Source: Sutterella wadsworthensis 2_1_59BFAA
GTDB taxonomy: Bacteria; Pseudomonadota; Gammaproteobacteria; Burkholderiales; Burkholderiaceae_F
Reading direction: 5' to 3'
Length of the DNA stretch: 55,738 nucleotides
Assembly: GCF_000297775.1 (NCBI RefSeq)
Contig: NZ_JH815520.1
Span: 118,248-173,985 of the forward strand
A program made the position numbers and the translations under genes. The notes under the pieces were generated by a model. That model was given only the letters and a program-made list of their open reading frames with translations. It made no database searches and had not been told where the DNA came from. The first letter of the stretch is position 1; each line of letters starts with the position of its first letter. Of this stretch, positions 26,023-32,323 are shown in pieces.

Positions 26023-26904
26023 TTATTCCGCTTTAACATAACGCTGACGGTACTCGGATGGTGCGTATCCATCCAAACGCTCCTGAGGTCTCTTCGTGTT
26101 CCAATGGGCGATATAAGCCGTCAGATCGCTCTTGAAGGCGTCAAAGCTATCCCAGCACTGCCCCCTGAAGAACTCGTCCTTCATATGGCCAAATGCCTGC
26201 TCTGTTGCCGCATTGTCCAAACAGTTACCCTTGCGAGACATGCTTCGCGTGACGTTGTGCTCCTTGGTCCATTTAATCCAATCAGGATTCTGATATTGCC
26301 ATCCCATATCGCTGTGAAGGATGGGACTAGCCCCAAGGGGTAACGCCTTCACCAACGCGTCGAACATCTCTTCTTGCTGATCCATGTTGGGCGATCGACT
26401 GATGGAGAAAGCCAGAATCTCATTGGAGTAAAAGTCAACGACCTGAGCGAGGTATACCTTACCGAAGGACAAAGCGAACTCTGTCACATCGGTACCGATC
26501 TTCGTGAAGGGGCAGGCTGTTTTGAAATCGCGTGCCAAGAGATTGGGAACGGTACGATTGTCGCCTTTATAAGAGCTGTACTTTCCAAACCCCTGTCGCC
26601 TAATCTTACAGATCAACCCCAATTCTCGCATTACCTTCAATACCGTCTTTTTCGCGATGACGATGTTGAACTCACGACGTAAACGCATGAAGATCTGGCG
26701 ATGGCCGCAACCATTTGACGTGCGGTTGAAGATTTCCTTGACCTTCTCATGAACGTCCGGGCGTGTAGCTGCCTTCGGATGTTTACGGGCATAGTAGTAG
26801 CTCGACCGGGGCAACCCAATGATCTTCAACAGAAGATCAAGATCATGTTGCCCTGAAAGAGAATAAACGATCTCTGCTTTCTCTCGATTGCTCAGTTTCG
26901 CCAA
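26023..26904 (-). CDS. IS3-family transposase OrfB (DDE integrase domain)
   Basis: The 293-residue frame has the HTH_21-like N-terminus (YYYARKHPKA, VHEKVKEIFNRTSNGCGHRQIFMRL) and the retroviral integrase-like DDE core: D in IGTDVTEFA, D in LHSDMGWQY and E in NAATEQAFGHMKDE. It is expressed most likely as an OrfAB fusion by -1 frameshifting at an A7 run; its own listed start is a TTG. Confidence 0.92.
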   Translation of the reverse strand: MAKLSNREKAEIVYSLSGQHDLDLLLKIIGLPRSSYYYARKHPKAATRPDVHEKVKEIFNRTSNGCGHRQIFMRLRREFNIVIAKKTVLKVMRELGLICKIRRQGFGKYSSYKGDNRTVPNLLARDFKTACPFTKIGTDVTEFALSFGKVYLAQVVDFYSNEILAFSISRSPNMDQQEEMFDALVKALPLGASPILHSDMGWQYQNPDWIKWTKEHNVTRSMSRKGNCLDNAATEQAFGHMKDEFFRGQCWDSFDAFKSDLTAYIAHWNTKRPQERLDGYAPSEYRQRYVKAE

Positions 26905-27383
26905 TCTTTCAGGGCCGCGACTTTTTTTAAGATGGCATTCTCCGCTTCAAGTTGCTTGATACGAAGTTCCAGCTTCTCCATGGGGGTCAACTCTTGCACG
27001 GGCTTCTGCTTGGCCCCTAACTGACGTCCCCTTTTCTTCGGTTGCAGACCTGCTTCGCCATGTTCACTATAAATCTTGCACCAACGTCGAAGAAGCTTGG
27101 GAGCAACGCCATATGCAGCCAAGATGTCTTGGTACGAGACCTGATCTTCAATGCGAGCTTTGACTGCTGCCAGCTTGGTTTCGTAGGAATATGTCGTTTT
27201 GACGGTATGTGACATTAGAAATCGAGAAACGCCCAAAATACGAATTGTAGCGCGCCAATCCCTAAGATCATGCTCATCCAGCCCAAGCTGGGTCATTATC
27301 TCTTGATAGCTTGCGCCATCCTCATAGAGCTCGAGAAACCTCAGCTTTCTAGCTTCAACTGTTCCCTTCCATTTATGTCCCAT
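26892..27383 (-). CDS. IS3-family (IS150 group) OrfA
   Basis: The 163-residue helix-turn-helix protein (start MGHKWKGTVEARK) has two tandem HTH units (SYQEIMTQLGLDEHDLRDW, SYQDILAAYGVAPKLLRRW) and a C-terminal leucine-zipper-like helix (MEKLELRIKQLEAENAILKK), as in IS150 OrfA. ATG 27383 follows GGGGACC. A TTG start at 27410 inside the terminal repeat is less likely. It overlaps orfB. Confidence 0.9.
   Translation of the reverse strand: MGHKWKGTVEARKLRFLELYEDGASYQEIMTQLGLDEHDLRDWRATIRILGVSRFLMSHTVKTTYSYETKLAAVKARIEDQVSYQDILAAYGVAPKLLRRWCKIYSEHGEAGLQPKKRGRQLGAKQKPVQELTPMEKLELRIKQLEAENAILKKVAALKDWRN
26922..26928 (-). other. Programmed -1 frameshift site of the IS3 element
   Basis: On the minus strand a run of seven A followed by G lies in the orfA/orfB overlap. 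A -1 shift here joins the OrfA frame after AILKK to the OrfB frame (KSRGPERLAKLSNREK), the usual way to make IS3 transposase. Confidence 0.8.
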
Positions 27384-27537
27384 ACAGATGGTCCCCAATT
27401 CTTTGTCCAAGAATCGGGGACCACATCATTGCCTCGGGGCTCTTCCATTTTGGCTCATTTTGTGCGTGATGAATGCAGATGAGTGCGAATGCGGGTATTT
27501 CCTGCCGTCTAGCTTGCGAAATCGTGCGTGTTGAGGC

Positions 27538-27566
27538 TTGACGGGAAGGGCTCGCGGGCGTACCAT
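27538..27566 (+). promoter_or_regulatory. Sigma-70 promoter of small RNA copy B
   Basis: TTGACG (27538-27543), 17-base spacer, TACCAT (27561-27566), the same arrangement as in front of copy A. Confidence 0.7.
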
Positions 27567-27572
27567 AATATC

Positions 27573-27694
27573 AACCGCAGGACGCAAGGTCCCGGTTTTT
27601 CAAAGTCCGGCCGCCCATCGCCGGCATCCCGGAAGGACAGCAACGCCTTCCCACGATAGAGCCCCGTCGGCATTCGCCTCGGGGCTCTTCTCTT
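27573..27694 (+). ncRNA. Predicted small RNA, copy B
   Basis: An RNA of about 120 bases follows the promoter. Visible stems are GGAC-GCAAG-GTCC, GGAAGG-(9 bases)-CCTTCC and a rho-independent terminator GAGCCCCG (27659-27666)/CGGGGCTC (27680-27687) with the tail TTCTCTT. Compared with copy A (25684-25787 plus 27432-27450) the paired segments are kept and the loops vary. There is no open reading frame with a ribosome site. The family is not recognised; it does not look like 6S, SRP, tmRNA or RNase P RNA. A group II intron begins directly after the terminator tail. Confidence 0.65.
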
Positions 27695-29565
27695 GTGTGC
27701 TCGGCATGGGCACGTTCTAACGGGTGAAAGTCCCGAGAGGGGCCGGCAGTGGCAACCTCATAGCCAAAAGCAAGGTGTGCGTCGCGAGGCGTAGGCTGAA
27801 AGAAGCTGGAGGCAAACCCTTGAGCTGATGAACAAGAACCTCATCAGGCATACGACGGCGGATAAGCTCGCAAGGCAGAGTGAAGTCCGACAACTGCACG
27901 GAGCCGTTGGTGTAAATGAGGCAGCTGCATGAGGGAAAAGAGCGTGTTTCTTACCCGAGGAGGTCTCACGGACGCCGTTCCATTCGGAGCGTCGGAGTAA
28001 AGCTTGTCGTGAGAAGGCCATAGTACCGAGCGGGATGGTGCTCGGGAAGGGCTGAAATCAATAACAGGAGGCGTCCGACGTAGCCGACAACCCGTTTATT
28101 GCTGAAAAAATCCCGAAGGGGGACCCCTGCGGAACAGGGGAGGACCGGAGGGGAGCAAAGGGAAGAAGGACGAGAAAGAACAAACGCCGCCACATGCGAA
28201 GGCAACGAATGGTAACCCTAGAAGCCATCCTTGAACGGAACAACTTGAACCGAGCTTATAAGCAGGTCAAGGCAAACAGAGGCGGTCCGGGCGTCGACGG
28301 CATGACCGTAGACGAGCTCCTGGACTATCTGCGTGCGCACGCCGTCGAGATAGTGGAAACCGTGAAGGCGGGGAAATTCAAACCTCAGCCCGTACGCCGA
28401 GTCATGATCCCGAAGGAGGAGAAAGGCAAGTTCAGACCGTTGGAAATTCCAACTGCTGTCGATCGAGTCATCCAACAGGCGATCGCGCAGAAACTGAGCG
28501 ACGAATACGAACCAGTATTCAGTTTGCACAGTCATGGCTTTCGCCCGTGCAGGAGTTGCCGGACGGCCATTGACGAGGCCCTCGATATCGCAAATCAGGG
28601 TTACGTCTGGGTCGTGGACCTCGACCTGTCGAAGTTCTTCGACACGGTCAGCCACTCCAAGCTCCTGCAACTCTTGTCGGACAAGCTCAAGGACGGACGA
28701 GTAGTCTCACTCATCCACAAGATCCTGAGAGCACCGATACAAGAAGGGGACAAGATCACGCCATGCGAAATAGGAACGCCGCAAGGCGGTCCGGTCAGCC
28801 CCGTTCTCGCCAACATCATGCTCAATGAGCTCGACCATGAGCTCGAACGCAGAGGGCACCGTTTCGTTCGGTACGCCGACGACATGATGATCTTCTGCAG
28901 GAGCAGGAAGGCGGCGGAGCGGACTCTCAGACACCTCAAGCCCTACGTGGAGGGAAAGCTGTTTCTGAAACTCAACGAACAGAAGACGAAGATCTGCCGC
29001 ATGACGGATCCGAACCTGAAGTTCCTTGGGTTTGGCTGCTGGCAAAGCCGAGACGTCGTGAAAGCACGACCGCATCAGAAGTCCAAGGCCAAATGCAGAC
29101 AGCGCCTGAAGGCCATTACCTCACGCAGTCGAGGCAGAAGCCTTGAAGCGTACAGGAAGGAGCTGAAGGCTTTCGTCTGCGGATGGGTCAACTATTTCGC
29201 GGAGTCGTCGATGGCGATATTCGTCAGAAGCACCGATGAATGGTTGCGCAGACGCATCCGACAGATCTACTGGAAACAGTGGAAGAAGGTTCGGACAAAG
29301 TTTGCGGCGCTCAGGAAACTGGGCCTAGACGACAAGGTGGCTTGGGAGTGGGCCGATACCCGCAAGTCGTACTGGCATACGGCAAACAGTTGGATACTCT
29401 CGACCTCGCTGACAAATGGCCGACTCCGAGAATTGGGATGGACGTGCCTGGGGGACGTCTACAAGTAGGAAGTTCTCTGAGGTTATTGATAACCGCCCAC
29501 TGCGGATCCGCACGGTGGGTGGTGTGGAAGGGGCTGAGGATCAAAAGTCCTCACCCCTATCCGAT
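27695..29565 (+). mobile_element. Group II intron (class C-like), with maturase
   Basis: The intron is inferred to start GTGTGC directly after the terminator tail of small RNA copy B and to end at CCGAT near 29565. Domain V is recognisable near 29493-29525: ACCGCCCAC, TGCG-GATC-CGCA, a two-base bulge CG, then a strand complementary to the first. A domain VI-like hairpin follows (GGGGCTGAGGA / TCCTCACCCC) with a bulged A region. Insertion behind a terminator stem is the known habit of bacterial class C introns. The 500 bases before the maturase gene are domains I-IV of the ribozyme and hold no gene. Confidence 0.82.
28194..29468 (+). CDS. ltrA: Group II intron reverse transcriptase/maturase
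   Basis: The 424-residue protein has the reverse transcriptase core with the segments GFRPCRSCRTAIDEAL, DLDLSKFFDTV, GTPQGGPVSPVLANI and the catalytic FVRYADDMMIF, followed by the maturase (X) domain with YRKELKAFVCGWVNYFA. There is no HNH endonuclease domain, as in class C introns, which use single-stranded or replication-exposed targets. It sits in domain IV of the intron. The start at 28194 has only a distant purine-rich stretch upstream; ATG 28209 (MVTLEAI) is an alternative. Confidence 0.92.
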   Translation: MRRQRMVTLEAILERNNLNRAYKQVKANRGGPGVDGMTVDELLDYLRAHAVEIVETVKAGKFKPQPVRRVMIPKEEKGKFRPLEIPTAVDRVIQQAIAQKLSDEYEPVFSLHSHGFRPCRSCRTAIDEALDIANQGYVWVVDLDLSKFFDTVSHSKLLQLLSDKLKDGRVVSLIHKILRAPIQEGDKITPCEIGTPQGGPVSPVLANIMLNELDHELERRGHRFVRYADDMMIFCRSRKAAERTLRHLKPYVEGKLFLKLNEQKTKICRMTDPNLKFLGFGCWQSRDVVKARPHQKSKAKCRQRLKAITSRSRGRSLEAYRKELKAFVCGWVNYFAESSMAIFVRSTDEWLRRRIRQIYWKQWKKVRTKFAALRKLGLDDKVAWEWADTRKSYWHTANSWILSTSLTNGRLRELGWTCLGDVYK

Positions 29566-29580
29566 TTCAGACGGCAGGAA

Positions 29581-29614
29581 AAAGGCCTCCGGATCCCTGG
29601 GATCAGAGGCCTTT
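29581..29614. terminator. Terminator hairpin between intron and peptidase gene
   Basis: AAAGGCCTC (29581-29589) pairs with GAGGCCTTT (29606-29614); an inner GATCC/GGATC stem strengthens it. With A-runs and T-runs at both sides it can work in both directions. It most likely ends the minus-strand M20 peptidase transcript. Confidence 0.6.
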
Positions 29615-29646
29615 GTCGCAGACGTCGCCTGATGGAGCTCTGAGGA

Positions 29647-30762
29647 TCAGAGACGCTTGAGGAGGTTGACGATCATGATGATGCGTTCCTCGACGGTTTC
29701 AAGGCGCAGGAACTCGCGTTCGGAGTGAAAGCCACCACCGGCGGGGCCGCAGCCGTCGACGACGGGGATGCCGGCCTCGGCCATGTGGTTGCCGTCGGAG
29801 GCGCCGCCGGCGTCGACCCACCGGGCGTCAAAGCCCGCTTCGGAGGCGGCGTCGGTGATCTTCTCGACGAGTGCCCTGGTGTTTTCGGAAAGCGGCATGG
29901 CGGGCGAGTAGCTCAGCTGCTCGATGGTCTGCGTGACGCCCTCGACCCAGGTCTTTTCGGCGAGCGCGCGGATCTTCGAGATGAGTTCGCGGCCGTCCTC
30001 GTCGTTCCAGAAGCGCAGGTCGAGCGTCACTTCGGCGTGGTCGGAGATGATGTTGGCGCCCGTGCCGCCGTGGATGAGGCCGGGATTGACCGTCGTGCCG
30101 CGGGTCTTGTCGTCGAGCTCGTAGGCGGCGAGCGCAAGGCGCATGGCGGCGACGTTGGCGTTGCGGCCGTCCTGAGGATTGTTGCCTGCGTGCGCCGTGA
30201 GGCCCTTGAAGGTGAAGCGGATGTTGGAGGAGCCCTTGCGGGAGCGCACGAGTTCGCCGCCGGCACGCGCGGCTTCAAAGACGAGCGCGGCCTTCGCGTG
30301 CGTGGAGAGCTCGCGGAGCCATTCCTTGGAGGCGCGGGAGCCGAGCTCCTCGTCGGGATTGAAGACGCACCAGACGCTCAGACGCTCGAGGTCTTCGGGA
30401 CGGGCGTTTCGGCAGGCGTAGAAGATGGCGAGCACGCCGCTCTTGCAGTCGGAGCAGCCCGGACCGTGAGCAGTCGTGCCCTCGATCGAGAAGGGGCGCG
30501 CGGCGGCCGTGCCGTCGGGGAAGACCGTGTCGAGATGGGCGTTGAAGATGACGTCGCATTCGGTCGAGCCCGGCTTGTTGCGGCAGATGAGGCCGCGGCC
30601 CGCCGTCGGGCCCAGGTCGACGAGCTCGGCCTCCCAGCCGATCGATTCGAAGTGACGCTTCATCACCTCGGCTGCGGACGTGACACCCGCACAGTTGGTC
30701 GTGCCGCAGTCGCGGTTGACGAGTTCGGCGAGGTCGCGCACGTATTCTTCAAGCATGCTCAT
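29647..30762 (-). CDS. M20-family metallopeptidase (glutamate carboxypeptidase-like)
   Basis: The 371-residue protein has the di-zinc ligands of family M20: FNAHLDTVFPDG (His and the catalytic Asp), HGPGCSDCKSG (bridging Asp), NPDEELGS (catalytic Glu and zinc Glu), and GPAGGGFHSEREFL (final His). The dimerisation domain lies in the middle (about 170-280). Members cleave C-terminal glutamate, dipeptides or acylated amino acids. No signal peptide is seen, so it is cytoplasmic. ATG 30762 and ATG 30756 are both possible. Confidence 0.88.
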   Translation of the reverse strand: MSMLEEYVRDLAELVNRDCGTTNCAGVTSAAEVMKRHFESIGWEAELVDLGPTAGRGLICRNKPGSTECDVIFNAHLDTVFPDGTAAARPFSIEGTTAHGPGCSDCKSGVLAIFYACRNARPEDLERLSVWCVFNPDEELGSRASKEWLRELSTHAKAALVFEAARAGGELVRSRKGSSNIRFTFKGLTAHAGNNPQDGRNANVAAMRLALAAYELDDKTRGTTVNPGLIHGGTGANIISDHAEVTLDLRFWNDEDGRELISKIRALAEKTWVEGVTQTIEQLSYSPAMPLSENTRALVEKITDAASEAGFDARWVDAGGASDGNHMAEAGIPVVDGCGPAGGGFHSEREFLRLETVEERIIMIVNLLKRL

Positions 30763-30877
30763 GGATAATCCTTGTTTTCAATCCGGACTTTGGGCCCGGG
30801 CGGTTGAGTCGAATTCCAAAAGGATACCAAGTGATCCGCAGCGCCGCATCGGGATTTCCGAGAACTGGGACGGGGAC

Positions 30878-30906
30878 GGGCCCGCAGGCGGCTGCCTGAC
30901 GGGCCC
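30878..30906. terminator. GC-rich hairpin behind the dehydratase-like gene
   Basis: GGGCCCGCAGGC pairs with GCCTG-A-CGGGCCC, a 12-pair stem with one bulge and a 4-base loop. It lies about 30 bases behind the minus-strand gene at 30935-31717. No T-run follows, so intrinsic termination is uncertain. Confidence 0.4.
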
Positions 30907-30934
30907 TGAGAACCTTGCGAAGGCGGTCTGGCCG

Positions 30935-31717
30935 TCAATCAAGCCACTTTGCCTCGATGGACTTGAGTTCGCCGCGGCGATCCAGAAGGTCCCAGAGATA
31001 GTTCATCACGCGCGTGTAGTCGGGGTCGTCGACGGGCAGCATGAAGCCCATGTAGTTGACGGGCGTTAGCGGGTTTTCGAGGAAGGCGGCGTGGAGGCGC
31101 TTGTCCTTCTTCGCGTAGAGCTTCGCCTCGGCGTTTTCCGTGATCATGACGTCGCCCCTGCCTTCGGCGATGAGGCCCGGGATCTCGAAGTTCTTGTCAT
31201 GGGTCGAGACTTTGGCGCGGGTGAGGTTGGCGAGCACGAAGGCCTCGTTGGTGCCGCCCGGATTCTTGATGACGCGCACGTCGGGCTGGTTGAGGTCGTC
31301 GAGCGTCCTGAACTTGTTCTTCATCTTCACGTTAACGAGCGCGACCTTGCCGAACGGCGCGTAGGCGGGCAGGAAGTCGGCGATGAGCGCGCGAGCGGGA
31401 CTGCGGGTGATGCCGCCCACGGCCACGTCGAACCTGTTGTCCTTGAGGTCGGCCGCCATCTGCTTCCAGGTGGTCGGGACGAACTCGACCTTCCAGCCGT
31501 AGACCTCGGCCATCGCCTTGACGACGTCAATGTCGTGGCCCGCGTAGCCTGAATCCTCCTTCATCGCGAATGGCCTGTAGTCGCCCGGCGTGCCGACGCG
31601 AAGCGTGTTGTTCTTAACGATGTTGTCGAGTCTTTCGCCCGCTGCGGCGGGAACGGAGCCAAGGGAGGCGAGGGCTGCGATGGCGCAGGCGAAGGTCGTG
31701 AGTGCGCGTGCGTTCAT
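30935..31717 (-). CDS. Exported cyclohexadienyl-dehydratase-like / substrate-binding-fold protein
   Basis: The 260-residue protein has a Sec signal peptide (MNARALTTFACAIAALASLG, cut after PAAA) and the type 2 periplasmic-binding fold. The pattern TPGDYRPFAMKE, NRFDVAVGGITRSPAR and especially VIKNPGGTNEAFVLANL matches periplasmic cyclohexadienyl dehydratase (PheC) more than amino-acid binding proteins. PheC converts prephenate to phenylpyruvate or arogenate to phenylalanine. There are no ABC transporter genes beside it, which supports an enzyme. An ordinary amino-acid receptor remains possible. Its neighbour 2.5 kb away is an exported 3-dehydroquinate dehydratase, another shikimate-pathway activity in the periplasm. 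Confidence 0.72.
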   Translation of the reverse strand: MNARALTTFACAIAALASLGSVPAAAGERLDNIVKNNTLRVGTPGDYRPFAMKEDSGYAGHDIDVVKAMAEVYGWKVEFVPTTWKQMAADLKDNRFDVAVGGITRSPARALIADFLPAYAPFGKVALVNVKMKNKFRTLDDLNQPDVRVIKNPGGTNEAFVLANLTRAKVSTHDKNFEIPGLIAEGRGDVMITENAEAKLYAKKDKRLHAAFLENPLTPVNYMGFMLPVDDPDYTRVMNYLWDLLDRRGELKSIEAKWLD

Positions 31718-31851
31718 GATTGTTTTGAGACGAAAAAAAAGACAGTCCGCATCCGCTGCCGGCTCGGACGAGGATGGATCGGGGCTGCGAGGGGCCGGCG
31801 CAGCCGGGATGCGGCGGGAAGGTGCGAATCCTGAGTGTCGTCAGTCAGGCG

Positions 31852-32076
31852 TCAGTCTGCGGCGGCCGCCTTCCTGGCGGGCTCGGAGAGAATGGCGAGA
31901 CAGGCCTCGAACTCGTCCTTGGAGATGAGGAAGGACTTTTCCTCAAGCCTTTCGGAGAAGAGCTCGTGCAGGGCCTCGAGCACGACCGCTTCGGGCGTCC
32001 TGCCTTCGCGTTCGGCGATGTTGGCAAGCAGCTCGGCGTCGAAGTCGCTCAATTTGATTCTGATATCGGAAGACAT
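31852..32076 (-). CDS. DUF1778-like ribbon-helix-helix protein (orphan antitoxin-like)
   Basis: The 74-residue protein starts MSSDIRIKLSDFDAELLANIA behind GGAGG and ends FLISKDEFEACLAILSEPARK. An N-terminal ribbon-helix-helix with a C-terminal segment of this type is the layout of DUF1778 (TacA-like) antitoxins, which normally pair with a GNAT toxin that acetylates tRNA. No GNAT gene lies next to it; the GNAT gene at 25021 is 6 kb away, unlinked, and belongs to another group. It may therefore be a solitary regulator. The divergent upstream space is non-coding. Confidence 0.6.
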   Translation of the reverse strand: MSSDIRIKLSDFDAELLANIAEREGRTPEAVVLEALHELFSERLEEKSFLISKDEFEACLAILSEPARKAAAAD

Positions 32077-32220
32077 GTCCGTTCCTCCAACCAAACATTT
32101 CCACTTTGCATTGTATGTAGGCGTAATGCGTTTTGGAAGGCAGTAGGTGTTCGAACCTAGGCAGAAGTGCGCAGGCGCATTGAGCGCGCAGGGCGGCGCG
32201 CGGGGCGCTGACGAGAAAAG

Positions 32221-32252
32221 GGGCCCGAAGCCGATTGGAGAGCTTCGGGCCC
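32221..32252 (-). terminator. Terminator of the flavin reductase gene
   Basis: GGGCCCGAAGC (32221-32231) pairs with GCTTCGGGCCC (32242-32252), a perfect 11-base stem. On the minus strand it is followed by CTTTTCTC. It lies 72 bases behind the stop of the reductase gene. Confidence 0.75.
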
Positions 32253-32323
32253 GGAAGTCGGGAGCCGCCGTTGCGGGGCGGCCCCGATGGGGAAGAGAAG
32301 TGGTTGGGAAGGTTCGTCGCCCC

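Larger units (their letters stand above)
25788..27428 (-). mobile_element. IS3-family (IS150-like) insertion sequence
   Basis: The element has imperfect terminal inverted repeats: TGATCTGGACCCCGAAAC at the left and, read on the minus strand, TGATGTGGTCCCCGATTC at the right. Both are followed by TTGGAC. It is flanked by the 3-base duplication TTG (25785-25787 and 27429-27431). Two overlapping genes on the minus strand encode OrfA and OrfB. At 1641 bases it is a little longer than most IS3 members because of about 230 non-coding bases behind orfB that contain two inverted repeats. The insertion splits the terminator loop of small RNA copy A. Confidence 0.88.

Noticed and set aside
32141-32161. 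T-arm-like sequence AGGTGTTCGAACCT suggesting a tRNA or attachment site
   Set aside because: No anticodon arm, D-arm or acceptor stem can be paired around it on either strand, and no integrase or duplicated core is present.
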